Origin: Pedobacter mendelii
GTDB lineage: Bacteria > Bacteroidota > Bacteroidia > Sphingobacteriales > Sphingobacteriaceae
Assembly (NCBI RefSeq): GCF_014635725.1
Contig: NZ_BMDJ01000011.1
Location: 1 to 64,000 of the forward strand
DNA: 64,000 nt
Direction: 5' to 3'
Position 1 is the first letter of the stretch. Each line of letters starts with the position of its first letter. A model generated the notes under the pieces. The model made no database searches and was not told the origin of the DNA. It saw nothing but the letters and a program-made list of their open reading frames with translations. The position numbers were made by a program, and so were the translations under genes. Positions 23,467 to 33,022 of this stretch are shown one piece after another.

Positions 23467-24180
23467 ATGCTAAAAACAGTTGATCTGAATCAGGTTATGG
23501 TTATCGATATTGAAACTGTACCTCAATATGCCTCTTATGATGATGTTCCACCTCATTTACAAGATTTATGGGAGCAAAAAACACATTATCAGAGAAAGCC
23601 TGAGCAAACACCTGATGAGTTTTATGAGAAAGCAGGAATATTAGCTGAGTTTGGGAAAATAGTTTGCATTAGCTTAGGAATATTTTATACACAAAATAAA
23701 ATACAACACCTCCGCATAAAATCTATTTTTAATGATAATGAAACCGAATTACTTCAAGATTTTTCAACTTTATTAGAAAAGCAAATTCCAACATTAATGT
23801 TTTGTGCACATAATGGAAAAGAATTCGATTACCCATATTTATGTAGACGATTATTGGTTAACAGCATAGAAATTCCTGTCCAACTTCAAATTTCTGGCAA
23901 AAAGCCTTGGGAGGTAAATCATATTGATACCATGGAACTTTGGAAATTTGGCGACTATAAACATTATACATCCTTAAATTTACTTGCAGCAATATTAAAT
24001 GTTCTAACGCCTAAAGATGATATTGATGGCAGTATGGTTCGGCAAGTTTATTATGAAGAAAAGAATCTGCCACAGATTGTTACGTATTGCCAGAAAGATG
24101 TAATTACAACAGCCCAGGTACTTTTAAAATTTAAAGGCATGAATATAATTCCACCAGAAAACATTACAATTGTAACCTGA
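23467..24180 (+). CDS. PolB-type 3'-5' exonuclease domain protein
   Basis: The 237-residue DnaQ-like exonuclease belongs to the predicted PolB-associated family (DNA_pol_B_exo2). Exo I VIDIETVP, the insertion with ILAEFGKIVCISLGIF, Exo II CAHNGKEFDYPYL and Exo III with YCQKDVITT supply the acidic residues for two metal ions. It acts on DNA or RNA 3' ends; the physiological substrate is unknown. The ATG at 23467 is preferred over an upstream in-frame start since homology begins there. The stop overlaps the start of the ABC gene (TGATG). Confidence 0.85.
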   Translation: MLKTVDLNQVMVIDIETVPQYASYDDVPPHLQDLWEQKTHYQRKPEQTPDEFYEKAGILAEFGKIVCISLGIFYTQNKIQHLRIKSIFNDNETELLQDFSTLLEKQIPTLMFCAHNGKEFDYPYLCRRLLVNSIEIPVQLQISGKKPWEVNHIDTMELWKFGDYKHYTSLNLLAAILNVLTPKDDIDGSMVRQVYYEEKNLPQIVTYCQKDVITTAQVLLKFKGMNIIPPENITIVT

Positions 24181-25883
24181 TGTTAAACGTAGAAAATTTA
24201 AGTATTGATTTCTTTAATCAGGATGAAAAAAACTGGTTTAAAGCTGTAAAGGAAATTAGTTTTAATGTTAAAAAAGGAACTGTATTAGGTATTGTAGGAG
24301 AATCAGGCTCTGGAAAATCAGTAACTTCATTTTCTATTATGCGTTTACATGATGAACGCTTAACTAAAATTAGGGGCGATATAGATTTCAATAGCGTTAG
24401 TTTACTAAGCCTAAATTCAAACGAAATCAGAGCGTATCGTGGAAATAAAATCTCTATGATTTTTCAGGAACCCATGACCTCCTTAAATCCTGTTTTTACC
24501 TGTGGCTATCAGGTTGCTGAAGCAATTATTCTACATAGAAAGGTAACAAAAGCAGAAGCCAGGAAGCATACCAATGCTCTTTTTGAAGAAGTTCAGCTTC
24601 CCAGACCTGAAAAAATATTTGAAAGTTATCCCCACCAAATTTCTGGCGGACAAAAACAGAGGGTTATGATTGCAATGGCTTTAAGTTGCAATCCGCAACT
24701 TTTAATCGCCGATGAACCTACAACTGCACTTGATGTAACCGTTCAAAAAACAATTCTGCAGTTGCTATTGAAACTTAAAGAAGAACGCCAAATGGCGATG
24801 ATTTTCATTTCGCATGATTTAGGTGTAGTACATGAAATTGCAGATGAAGTTGCGGTAATGTATAAAGGCGAAATTGTTGAACAAGGAGCTGCAAAAGACA
24901 TATTTCTTAATCCACAACATCCTTACACAAAAGGATTACTGGCTTGCAAGCCTTCGCCGGCACTTCAACTAAAGAAACTGCCTGTTGTTGCCGATTTTTT
25001 GACGGGAATTGTTGAAGATGCATCAGCACATTTAAATCCATCTAATCAAATAACTAAAAAAGAAATACAAGTTAGACGTGCTGAAATTTACGCAAAAAAA
25101 CCATTACTTGAAGTTAAAGATTTATCAACTTGGTACCCGATAAATAATGGATTTTTTAATAAAAATAAAGAATATGTTAAAGCTGTAGATAAGATAAATT
25201 TCAATGTTTTCCCGGGAGAAACATTGGGTTTGGTTGGTGAATCTGGCTGTGGAAAAACCACATTAGGAAGAAGTATTTTAAGATTAATTCAACCAACTTC
25301 GGGCAGTATAATTTTTGAAGGAAAAGACATTACTCATGTCAGCAAAACTGAAATGAGGAAATTGAGAAAAGATATTCAAATCATTTTTCAAGATCCTTAT
25401 GCTTCACTAAATCCAAAATTAACTATTGGCCAATCTGTTTTGGAACCTTTAACAGTTCACAATCTTTATAAAAATGAAACTGAACGGAAGTTAAAGGTTT
25501 TAGAGTTATTAGATAAAGTTGGTTTAAAACAAGAACACTATAATCGCTATCCACACGAATTTAGTGGCGGACAAAGGCAGCGTGTTGTTATCGCAAGAGC
25601 TTTGGCTTTAGAACCAAAATTTATTATTTGCGATGAATCTGTTTCTGCATTAGATGTATCTGTACAGGCACAAGTTTTAAATCTGATTAAAGATTTGCAA
25701 AGAGAGTTTGGTTTAACCTATATCTTTATTTCTCATGATTTAGCCGTCGTTAAGCATATTTCCGATAGAATTTTGGTAATGAATAAAGGTAAAATTGAGG
25801 AAGAAGGCTTTCCAGAAGAAATATTTAATTCACCCAAAGCCGCTTACACTAAAAAATTAATTGATGCAATTCCAGGCACATAA
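24180..25883 (+). CDS. Fused double ATPase of a peptide/nickel-type ABC transporter
   Basis: The 567-residue protein carries two nucleotide-binding domains in tandem, equivalent to DppD-DppF or GsiA. First domain: Walker A GESGSGKS near residue 41, signature SGGQKQRVMIA, Walker B LLIADEPTTALD. Second domain: GESGCGKT near 351, SGGQRQRVVIA and FIICDESVSALDVS, with Ser in place of Pro-Thr after the Walker B Glu. A C-terminal oligopeptide-type extension (HPYTKGLLACKPSP) follows the first domain. It would energise uptake of peptides or similar, with permeases and binding protein encoded elsewhere. It is coupled to the exonuclease gene upstream by a one-base overlap. Confidence 0.93.
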   Translation: MLNVENLSIDFFNQDEKNWFKAVKEISFNVKKGTVLGIVGESGSGKSVTSFSIMRLHDERLTKIRGDIDFNSVSLLSLNSNEIRAYRGNKISMIFQEPMTSLNPVFTCGYQVAEAIILHRKVTKAEARKHTNALFEEVQLPRPEKIFESYPHQISGGQKQRVMIAMALSCNPQLLIADEPTTALDVTVQKTILQLLLKLKEERQMAMIFISHDLGVVHEIADEVAVMYKGEIVEQGAAKDIFLNPQHPYTKGLLACKPSPALQLKKLPVVADFLTGIVEDASAHLNPSNQITKKEIQVRRAEIYAKKPLLEVKDLSTWYPINNGFFNKNKEYVKAVDKINFNVFPGETLGLVGESGCGKTTLGRSILRLIQPTSGSIIFEGKDITHVSKTEMRKLRKDIQIIFQDPYASLNPKLTIGQSVLEPLTVHNLYKNETERKLKVLELLDKVGLKQEHYNRYPHEFSGGQRQRVVIARALALEPKFIICDESVSALDVSVQAQVLNLIKDLQREFGLTYIFISHDLAVVKHISDRILVMNKGKIEEEGFPEEIFNSPKAAYTKKLIDAIPGT

Positions 25884-26047
25884 TATGGAAGATGTAAGAT
25901 GGATGATGTTGTACGACCTTCCATCATCCATTTCCCATTTTCCATTTCACATTTTCCATCAATTTTGGTCATTCATCATCCATTTTCCATCCTACATTAT
26001 CATTCATTTCCATCTTTTCTGTATCTTCGATAAAATACGATTAGCAC
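25884..26047. other. Low-complexity spacer
   Basis: Repeated CATCATCCATTTCC and CATTTTCCAT words fill most of the gap. TATCTTCG near 26024 is a near-consensus -7 box for the rnr gene. Confidence 0.5.
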
Positions 26048-28177
26048 ATGGCAAAGAAAAAATCTGCAAATATAAAATTCGTTCTGAATCAACTGGTTAG
26101 TGATGTCTTTGAAAAAAACAGTAATCAGCCACTTAATTACAAGCAGGTTTCTGCCAAATTAAATCTTGATGATCAAGAATCACGAGAAACCATACTAGAA
26201 GTTTTAAAAGAAGGTAAAAGCGCAGGAATTTTTCTGGAGCCTGAAAAAGGAAAATTTAAACTTAAAGAATTACAAAACTTCATTACAGGTCGTGTAGATA
26301 TGACGGCTGACGGTTCTGCTTATATTGTACCTGATGATGAACTGGAAAAAGATGTATTTGTTGCTCCCCGTAAATTAAGAAATGCCTTACATGGCGATTT
26401 GGTAAAGGTTTATGTCTTTGCTAAAAAGAATGGAAGAAAAAATGATGGTGAAGTAGTCGAAATTATCAAAAGAGCGAAATCAGACTTCACTGGTGTTATT
26501 AAAATATCCGAACGATTTGCATTTGTAATTGCAGACGATAAAAAAATGATGCACGATATTTTTGTACCACTCACTGATACTCTTGGAGCGAAAAATGGTC
26601 AGAGAGTTTTAGTTAGCCTAACCGATTGGCCAGAAGGTGCAAAAAATCCGATAGGAACAGTTAAGCATGTGCTTGGCGACCAGGGCGAGAATAACACAGA
26701 AATGAATGCCATTTTAGCACAATATGGTTTTCCGCTATCATTCCCTCCTGCTGTAGAAAAAGAGGCAAATGCCATTCCAGAAGAAATTTTAGAAGCTGAA
26801 ATTGTAAAACGTAAAGACTTTAGAAAAACATTAACTTTTACAATCGACCCAGCCGATGCCAAGGATTTTGATGATGCTATTTCTTATCAGAAACTACCTA
26901 ATGGAAATCATGAAATTGGTATTCACATTGCCGATGTTTCTCATTATGTAATCCAGGGAACAGAATTAGATAAAGAAGCTTACAGTCGAGCTACATCAGT
27001 TTATTTAGTTGATAGAGTGATACCAATGCTTCCTGAAAGACTAAGCAATGGTGTATGCTCTTTGCGCCCACATGAAGACAAACTGTGCTTTGCAGCTGTT
27101 TTCGAATTAGATAATGAGGCAAATATTAAATCTGAATGGTTTGGCAAAACAGTAATTCATTCTGACAGACGTTTTAGCTATGAAGAAGCACAGGAAGTTA
27201 TCGAAAATAAAGAAGGAGATTATGCTGAAGAAATCCTCAAACTGAATGAGCTTGCCTACATCCTTCGCGATAAAAAGTTTAAAAATGGTGCAATCAGTTT
27301 TGAAAGTACCGAAGTGAAATTTAAACTGGATGAAAACGGTAAGCCAATTGGTGTTTATGTTAAAGAACGCAAAGATGCTCATAAACTTATCGAAGATTAT
27401 ATGCTTTTAGCCAATAGAAAAGTAGCCGAGTTTATCGCTACAAAACTAAAGGGAAAAAATAAATTAACGTTCGTTTACCGTGTCCACGATTCTCCGAACA
27501 TGGAAACACTAAATACATTTGCAAATTTCGCATCACGTTTTGGATATAAAATCAACACAAAATCTGATAAGGAGATTGCGAAATCATTAAATCATTTAAT
27601 GGCCGATGTTGAAGGCAAGAAAGAACAAAATGTACTTACTTCTTTAGCTATTCGTTCGATGGCTAAAGCAATTTACACAACAAAAAAGACGAGTCATTAT
27701 GGCCTGGCGTTTGAATATTATACGCACTTCACTTCTCCTATTCGCCGCTATCCAGATGTAATGGTTCACCGTTTATTGGAAGATTATCTTGCTAACGGTA
27801 AATCGGCAGATGCTGAATTTTACGAAGTTGCAAGTGTACATTCTTCCGCTATGGAAAAAAGAGCAGCAGAAGCGGAACGTGCTTCAATAAAATACAAGCA
27901 GGCAGAATATTTGGAAGGAAATGTAGGTAATGTTTATCAAGGCATTATTACAGGTGTAACCGAGTGGGGTATGTATGTCGAAATTGAAGAAAATAAATGC
28001 GAAGGAATGGTTCGCTTACGCGAAATATCTGATGATTTTTATGTACTTGACGAAAAAAACTACTGTATTATTGGGCAACGCAAAAAGAAAAAGTATCAAT
28101 TAGGTGATGAAGTGATAATAAAAGTTAAAAAAGTAGACCTCGCTAAACGACAGATAGATTTTTCATTAGTTTTATAA
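26048..28177 (+). CDS. rnr: Ribonuclease R
   Basis: Processive 3'-5' exoribonuclease that degrades structured RNA, rRNA fragments and mRNA. The 709-residue protein has an N-terminal winged-helix segment, cold-shock domains (ITGRVDMTADGSAYIV), then the RNB catalytic core with TIDPADAKDFDDAI near 270-285, whose Asp residues bind Mg, and HYTHFTSPIRRYPD-type sequence near 560. A C-terminal S1 domain follows (YQGIITGVTEWGMYVEIEEN). The next gene starts immediately after the stop, suggesting an operon with the downstream regulatory-domain protein and polyprenyl synthase. Confidence 0.96.
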   Translation: MAKKKSANIKFVLNQLVSDVFEKNSNQPLNYKQVSAKLNLDDQESRETILEVLKEGKSAGIFLEPEKGKFKLKELQNFITGRVDMTADGSAYIVPDDELEKDVFVAPRKLRNALHGDLVKVYVFAKKNGRKNDGEVVEIIKRAKSDFTGVIKISERFAFVIADDKKMMHDIFVPLTDTLGAKNGQRVLVSLTDWPEGAKNPIGTVKHVLGDQGENNTEMNAILAQYGFPLSFPPAVEKEANAIPEEILEAEIVKRKDFRKTLTFTIDPADAKDFDDAISYQKLPNGNHEIGIHIADVSHYVIQGTELDKEAYSRATSVYLVDRVIPMLPERLSNGVCSLRPHEDKLCFAAVFELDNEANIKSEWFGKTVIHSDRRFSYEEAQEVIENKEGDYAEEILKLNELAYILRDKKFKNGAISFESTEVKFKLDENGKPIGVYVKERKDAHKLIEDYMLLANRKVAEFIATKLKGKNKLTFVYRVHDSPNMETLNTFANFASRFGYKINTKSDKEIAKSLNHLMADVEGKKEQNVLTSLAIRSMAKAIYTTKKTSHYGLAFEYYTHFTSPIRRYPDVMVHRLLEDYLANGKSADAEFYEVASVHSSAMEKRAAEAERASIKYKQAEYLEGNVGNVYQGIITGVTEWGMYVEIEENKCEGMVRLREISDDFYVLDEKNYCIIGQRKKKKYQLGDEVIIKVKKVDLAKRQIDFSLVL

Positions 28178-29377
28178 ATGCTAAAAAATATTATTCTATT
28201 TCTACTTTTTTCCTATGCTGTAAAAAGCTATTCACAAACCATACAGGGCAAGGTTATTGACGAGGTTTCCGGTGAGCCAATACCTTTTGTTTCGTTAATG
28301 ATTATTGGTAGTCAGGCAACTTCGATTAGTAATGAAAACGGAGATTTTGTAATTAAAGCTAAGGGCTTTCCTTTAAAATTAAAGTTTAGCCATGTGAGTT
28401 ATCTGATTTCAGAATTTGAAATTAAAAGTTCTTCAGATAATTTAATAATTAAGCTAAAGCAGGCAGCAATAAATTTAGCTGAAGTAACAATTGATCCTTA
28501 TCGCGGAAAAAAATTATTAAAAAGTGCTTTTGAAAAAGCCACAAAATATAAAGACGAGAACTACTACTTAAAAGCCTTTTACAGGCAGTTAACTTCTGTA
28601 AACAACAACCCAACTAAAATCCACGAAATATTTTACGATATTAAATGGAATGTTAGCAAAACTACAGGTTGGATAGCCAGGCAAACCCGATTTGCAGAAA
28701 GTAAAAACCAATCTGCATTCAATTTAAGTAACCAATCTTATTTTACTTTTAGCTCAAGCGGCTACCTCACGCAACCCAATTCAGGCACTTTTGTTACCGA
28801 AAAAACACTAGATAAATATACTATTGAAATTGAACGATACATAGAACAGGCAGACCAGGATATTGCTGTAATTACATGTACAATTAACAAAGCTGGCAAA
28901 AATCAATTTTATGCGAATTCTACTTTTTACGTAGGAACAGAAGATTTCAAAATATACAGAGTGGAGAATAATATCCTAAATCTTCCGATGGATTTAGATA
29001 ATGGAGCGGGTTTCAAATATCCACCAATTGTAAAAACAATCGCAACATTTAAAAGCAATTCAGCAGAGGTAAATATTTTAGAAAGTATATCCACAAAAAT
29101 GTATTTGTCAATAATTTATGCAGACAGAATGCGCTCTACCGATTTAAGTGCTACTGTAAGTTCGCTCTTAACCGTATATCAGGAAGATAATAATATAAAG
29201 AATGAAAGTTTCCAAAATGTAAGAAGAGATACTAAAGATAAAAATGTTGTAGAATCTATAAAATATAATGCCGATTTTTGGCAAAATAATCCAATTGTTA
29301 AGCAAACATCTCTTGAAGATAAATTCAGCAAGTTGATGGAAGGTCAAAATGCCTTTGGAACAATGATTAACCCTTAA
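28178..29377 (+). CDS. Exported protein with CarboxypepD_reg-like domain
   Basis: The 399-residue exported protein has a signal peptide (about 1-20, ending SYSQ), then a CarboxypepD_reg-like beta-sandwich, IQGKVIDEVSGEPIPFVS...ISNENGDFVIKA...LKFSHVSY. A YRGKKLLKSAFEKATKYKDE segment and a beta-rich body follow; this is a common Bacteroidota periplasmic or outer-membrane-associated layout. No plug or barrel is present, so it is not a TonB receptor. It starts at the base after the rnr stop, and the polyprenyl synthase starts 8 bp after it. Function unknown. Confidence 0.82.
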   Translation: MLKNIILFLLFSYAVKSYSQTIQGKVIDEVSGEPIPFVSLMIIGSQATSISNENGDFVIKAKGFPLKLKFSHVSYLISEFEIKSSSDNLIIKLKQAAINLAEVTIDPYRGKKLLKSAFEKATKYKDENYYLKAFYRQLTSVNNNPTKIHEIFYDIKWNVSKTTGWIARQTRFAESKNQSAFNLSNQSYFTFSSSGYLTQPNSGTFVTEKTLDKYTIEIERYIEQADQDIAVITCTINKAGKNQFYANSTFYVGTEDFKIYRVENNILNLPMDLDNGAGFKYPPIVKTIATFKSNSAEVNILESISTKMYLSIIYADRMRSTDLSATVSSLLTVYQEDNNIKNESFQNVRRDTKDKNVVESIKYNADFWQNNPIVKQTSLEDKFSKLMEGQNAFGTMINP

Positions 29378-29385
29378 AACCACGA

Positions 29386-30360
29386 ATGTCCAGCATATTA
29401 CAGTTACAAGAGATTTTAGAAACGGCAATTAAAAATTTAAAGTTTCCAGAAAATCCAAAACAACTTTACGATCCGATAACTTACATTATCAATTTAGGCG
29501 GTAAAAGAATACGTCCGCTTTTGGTGTTAATGTCGGCAGAATTATTTAGCAAAAACCCCAATGATGCCATTCATGCAGCAATGGCAGTAGAAGTGTTTCA
29601 TAACTTCACTTTAGTTCATGACGACATAATGGATAATGCTCCTTTAAGACGAGGAAAAGCTACTGTTCATGAAAAGTGGAGTACCAACACCGCAATATTA
29701 AGTGGCGATGTAATGATGGTTGAGGCCAATAAAAACCTGGCAAAAGTAAATCCTGTTTATTTGAAAGATGTGCTCGATACCTTTAATGCAACTGCACAAG
29801 GTGTTTGCGAAGGACAGCAGCTGGACATGGAATTTGAAAATCGTGATGATGTAAGTATTGAAGAATACATCAATATGATTAGACTGAAAACAGCAGTTTT
29901 ACTAGCGGGTGCTTTAAAGCTTGGGGCAATTATAGCAGAAGCTTCAGAAAAAGATGCAGATTTAATCTATCAGTTTGGCGAAAATATTGGCATTGCTTTT
30001 CAACTTCAGGATGATATTTTAGATGTTTATGCAGACCCTGAAAAATTCGGAAAACAAGTTGGTGGAGACATTATTGCTAATAAAAAAACATTCCTTTTAT
30101 TAAAGGCATTTGAGCTTGCAGAAACTGAGAATCTGCAGTCGCTTCAAACCTGGACTGGTTACCAAGAATTTGATGCAAAGGAAAAGGTTGAGGCAATTAA
30201 GCAAGTTTATGATGTTTTAGACATTCAGAACATTGCTAAAGAAACTTTGGATAATTACCTGAATAAAGCATTATCTTATATGGCACAAATTAATGCTACC
30301 AATGAAGCTAAAGCTAATATTTTGGACTTGACTAAACAGTTAATGGCTAGGCAATATTAA
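29386..30360 (+). CDS. trans-Polyprenyl diphosphate synthase
   Basis: This isoprenoid chain-elongating synthase builds the side chain of menaquinone (and related long prenyl diphosphates) from FPP and IPP. The 324-residue protein has GGKRIRP at 38-44, the first Asp-rich motif DDIMD at 79-83, and the second, DDILD, at 209-213, both with the metal-binding Asp residues. The residues before the first motif (FHNFTLVH) include bulky side chains, as in chain-length control regions. Product length cannot be read with certainty. It forms a likely operon with rnr and the upstream exported protein. Confidence 0.92.
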   Translation: MSSILQLQEILETAIKNLKFPENPKQLYDPITYIINLGGKRIRPLLVLMSAELFSKNPNDAIHAAMAVEVFHNFTLVHDDIMDNAPLRRGKATVHEKWSTNTAILSGDVMMVEANKNLAKVNPVYLKDVLDTFNATAQGVCEGQQLDMEFENRDDVSIEEYINMIRLKTAVLLAGALKLGAIIAEASEKDADLIYQFGENIGIAFQLQDDILDVYADPEKFGKQVGGDIIANKKTFLLLKAFELAETENLQSLQTWTGYQEFDAKEKVEAIKQVYDVLDIQNIAKETLDNYLNKALSYMAQINATNEAKANILDLTKQLMARQY

Positions 30361-30392
30361 AAAAGTCGGCATTATAACCGACTTTTTTAATT
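30361..30392. terminator. Terminator shared by convergent genes
   Basis: AAAAAGTCGG (30361-30370) pairs with CCGACTTTTT (30379-30388). U-runs form on both strands. It lies between the prenyl synthase and the convergent Gly-rich protein gene. Confidence 0.9.
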
Positions 30393-30407
30393 GTATTTTT
30401 ATAGGGA

Positions 30408-31253
30408 TTAAGCTCTTACAAGTTTATATTTTATCCAAAAATCAGATTTCTTAGAATCCGAACCTTCCAAACCTTGGCCCGTAGGTCGTTGTCCACCACC
30501 ACCCATTTTCCCTCCATTCATACCACCTCGGCCGCCTCCACCACCCATTCCACCGCCGCCCATTCCACCTTTTCTTCCGCCAGCGCCTTCAGGCATCCCT
30601 TGTTTTTTAAACTCTTGTTTACCGGGTTGATTAAGTTTAATGTTGTAAATAAGTGGTTTGTTTAGATTTAAACTAACATCTAATTGAGCCAAAGGGATAA
30701 TCAATTCATAGATAAGGTCTCTATTAGGATGAATACTCATTCCTGTTTCAATACCATGCTCATTTACAACCGGCAGGTTACCATCTTTAATATTTTTAAA
30801 ACCAGAGACTTTAATTCTTTTATTTATTGTGGCCTGATCATGACCACGTTCATCATTTTCGCGAGGTGGGATAAGTTCATCTTTTCCTTCGGACAATGTT
30901 CCATCTTTAGAAATTTGCGGTCTATCCATCAATGGAAACGTTAATTTAATACCATCCCTCTTTTTACCTTGAGTATTAATATTTAAAGTTATTCCCCCTC
31001 TTAAAATGTTAAATGTGGTTTGAGGATCTAGCGATTCTATGATAATGTAAAGATTTTTATCATCATTAGCTAAGGCGAAAGCTAGTTTCGTAGCATCATT
31101 GTATTGGTTAAGCGGTTCATCCCATTCATTTGATATTCCATCAGCCTTAAAGGGTTTAACCATTCTAATATTCTCTTCAACATCCTGCGCTTTTAAAGAT
31201 AAGTTTGCAAAAAAAATGGCTAATGCTAAAAAGCTTGTAATTTTAAAATTCAT
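30408..31253 (-). CDS. Exported CBM9-like protein with Gly-rich region
   Basis: The 281-residue exported protein has a signal peptide (FLALAIFFANLSLKAQ), then a DOMON/CBM9-like start, FKADGISNEWDEPLNQYND, with beta strands AFALANDDKNLYIIIES typical of family 9-like carbohydrate-binding folds. Residues from about 220 to 260 are almost purely Gly, Met and Arg (repeated GGMGGGG units) before a short ordered end. The role and ligand are unknown. The Gly-rich segment suggests a flexible spacer or an aggregation-prone surface part. The ATG at 31253 is preferred over the adjacent GTG. Confidence 0.7.
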   Translation of the reverse strand: MNFKITSFLALAIFFANLSLKAQDVEENIRMVKPFKADGISNEWDEPLNQYNDATKLAFALANDDKNLYIIIESLDPQTTFNILRGGITLNINTQGKKRDGIKLTFPLMDRPQISKDGTLSEGKDELIPPRENDERGHDQATINKRIKVSGFKNIKDGNLPVVNEHGIETGMSIHPNRDLIYELIIPLAQLDVSLNLNKPLIYNIKLNQPGKQEFKKQGMPEGAGGRKGGMGGGGMGGGGGRGGMNGGKMGGGGQRPTGQGLEGSDSKKSDFWIKYKLVRA

Positions 31254-31341
31254 CACGATATATTTTCAGCTAATTTATATCGGCAAATTGTTAAAAAGTG
31301 TTATTTAACACAGTTTAACTTTCTGAAAAAAGCTATAACGC

Positions 31342-31373
31342 AAAAAAGCTCCCGAAAAATTCGAGAGCTTTTT
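31342..31373 (-). terminator. Terminator of the rplU-rpmA operon
   Basis: The minus strand forms a 13-bp stem AAAAAGCTCTCGA / TCGGGAGCTTTTT with one G-U pair. The pair is a mismatch if read on the plus strand, which confirms the direction. Confidence 0.85.
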
Positions 31374-31392
31374 AATATAAGTTAATTACTAA

Positions 31393-31821
31393 TTATTCTG
31401 CAGGAGCAGCTTCTTCAGTAGATTCTTCTTTTTTGACTGCTGCTTTTTTAGCAGGCGCTTTTTTTACTGGTGCTTCTTCAATAACGGTTTCAGCTACAAC
31501 CTCTTTTTTTGCAACTTCTTTTTTAGCAATAGGTGCTTTCGCAATTGCAGCTTCAATTTCAGCTTCTGTAATAGGAAGTATAGAAACGTATGATTTGTTA
31601 TCTTGTTTCTTTTTGAAAATAACAGTTCCATCAACTAAAGCAAATAAAGTATGATCTCTACCAATACCAACGCCTTTATCAGGGTGATGTTTTGTACCAC
31701 GTTGACGTACTAAAATGTTTCCAGCGATAGCCAATTGCCCACCGAAAATTTTAATACCTAAACGCTTGCTATGCGATTCACGTCCGTTTTTCGAACTACC
31801 GGCTCCTTTTTTGTGTGCCAT
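31393..31821 (-). CDS. rpmA: 50S ribosomal protein L27 with a long C-terminal extension
   Basis: L27 reaches the peptidyl transferase centre of the 50S subunit. The first 87 or so residues are canonical: MAHKKGAGSSKNGRESHSKR, GGQLAIAGNILVRQRGT and GVGIGRDHTLFALVDG. Bacterial L27 is usually 85-95 residues, whereas this one is 142: the last 55 residues are a low-complexity Ala/Lys/Glu tail with repeated KKA and KEV words. The tail is probably disordered, charged and solvent-exposed. The frame is continuous with no sign of an error. It follows rplU after 52 bp in the usual order. Confidence 0.95.
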   Translation of the reverse strand: MAHKKGAGSSKNGRESHSKRLGIKIFGGQLAIAGNILVRQRGTKHHPDKGVGIGRDHTLFALVDGTVIFKKKQDNKSYVSILPITEAEIEAAIAKAPIAKKEVAKKEVVAETVIEEAPVKKAPAKKAAVKKEESTEEAAPAE

Positions 31822-31873
31822 GATTTTATATTTTGTAACTCGCTAAAAAGCGAATTATTGGGTTAACAATTAA

Positions 31874-32185
31874 TTATAGAGTGATGTCAGAAATCTGAAT
31901 CTTAGTGAAAAACTGGCGGTGACCATTTTTCTTTTTATAACCTTTTCTACGTTTTTTATGGAAAATAATTACTTTATCACCTTTTAAATGAGATACGATA
32001 GTAGCTGAAACTTTAGCACCTTTAACCGCAGGAGCACCTACAGTAATTGCACCACCATTATCAACCAACAATACGTTATCAAATTCAATACTAGCGCCTT
32101 CATCTCCTTGTAATCTGTGTACAAAAAGGTGCTGGTCTTTAGCAACCTTAAATTGCTGTCCTGCTATATTTACTATTGCGTACAT
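31874..32185 (-). CDS. rplU: 50S ribosomal protein L21
   Basis: L21 binds 23S rRNA in the large subunit. The 103-residue protein is full length: MYAIVNIAGQQFKVAKDQ at the front, DNVLLVDNGG in the middle and the basic KVIIFHKKRRKGYKKKNGHRQ stretch near the end. It is first gene of the rplU-rpmA operon, with a clear Bacteroidota promoter about 40 bp upstream. Confidence 0.97.
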   Translation of the reverse strand: MYAIVNIAGQQFKVAKDQHLFVHRLQGDEGASIEFDNVLLVDNGGAITVGAPAVKGAKVSATIVSHLKGDKVIIFHKKRRKGYKKKNGHRQFFTKIQISDITL

Positions 32186-32225
32186 TGTTTAAATATTAGT
32201 TTTTTAATTTTTATTTAACGAGGTG

Positions 32226-32257
32226 CAAATATAGAACAAATTCAATTAACACACAAA
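32226..32257 (-). promoter_or_regulatory. Promoter of rplU-rpmA
   Basis: The minus strand reads TTTG, 20 bases, then TATATTTG. This fits both Bacteroidota promoter boxes and spacing, about 40 bp upstream of the L21 ATG. Confidence 0.65.
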
Positions 32258-32326
32258 CAGATATCGAAAATATTTTTAGTATAACTTTTATGGTCAACTA
32301 AATAAACAAATAAATATTTACCATAT

Positions 32327-32827
32327 TTATTTTCCACTTCTTTTTTCTGCCTGATTTATTGTTTCTTCGATAATTTTTCTCATTTGCATAGCAGCATCTA
32401 AAAGTTTTGGATTTCCGTCAAAATCTCCATAAACAACAACATGTTTTGCCTTTTCTTTATACTGAAAAAGCATATCATAACGCGGTACAGACATTGATTT
32501 CGCACTCTTCACCCCTATTGTATCAGGAAAATTCCATAAACCTAATTCATTTGCTTTGCTATGGATGTACAAAATATCATCACTTTTCAATAGCACCTTT
32601 TTTGTTATTATAGAATCGCGACTATTTACATATTGATATGCACCAGTTTTAGAATTGTATTGGTTTTCTAAAGTATCTTTAATTCCCCATTTATAATCCA
32701 TATAAACAAAATCGTTTTTCCTGAACGGAGCATTTTGTATAATGGGTTTATAATAGATGTAGCAGTAAATTATCATCGGGAGGATGATGGTTAGCGCTAA
32801 AAATATTTTCTTTCCTTTGTTTGACAC
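32327..32827 (-). CDS. Uncharacterised single-span membrane protein
   Basis: The 166-residue protein begins with GTG and a basic stretch (SNKGKK), followed by a transmembrane helix at about 7-24 (FLALTIILPMIIYCYIYY). The rest is a soluble domain with KNDFVYMDYKWGIKDTLE, ...KVLLKSDDILYIHSKA and ...ARYDMLFQYKEK-like strands. I do not recognise the family. The dispersed word TTATTGAATGAGTGAATTTT lies upstream at 32861 and recurs at 53982. Confidence 0.6.
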   Translation of the reverse strand: MSNKGKKIFLALTIILPMIIYCYIYYKPIIQNAPFRKNDFVYMDYKWGIKDTLENQYNSKTGAYQYVNSRDSIITKKVLLKSDDILYIHSKANELGLWNFPDTIGVKSAKSMSVPRYDMLFQYKEKAKHVVVYGDFDGNPKLLDAAMQMRKIIEETINQAEKRSGK

Positions 32828-33022
32828 AGTTGTAAATGATTGAATTATTGAATGAATGAATTATTGAATGAGTGAATTTTGAATAACTAAATGATTAAAC
32901 CTTTTTCAATTTAAAAATTGAAACAAATTTCAAAATTTTCATCGGTTATCATGACATATTAAAATCAAAATAAATCTTTGATTTACCCGCAATAATCTTG
33001 AAATCCTAAAATCCTGTAAATC

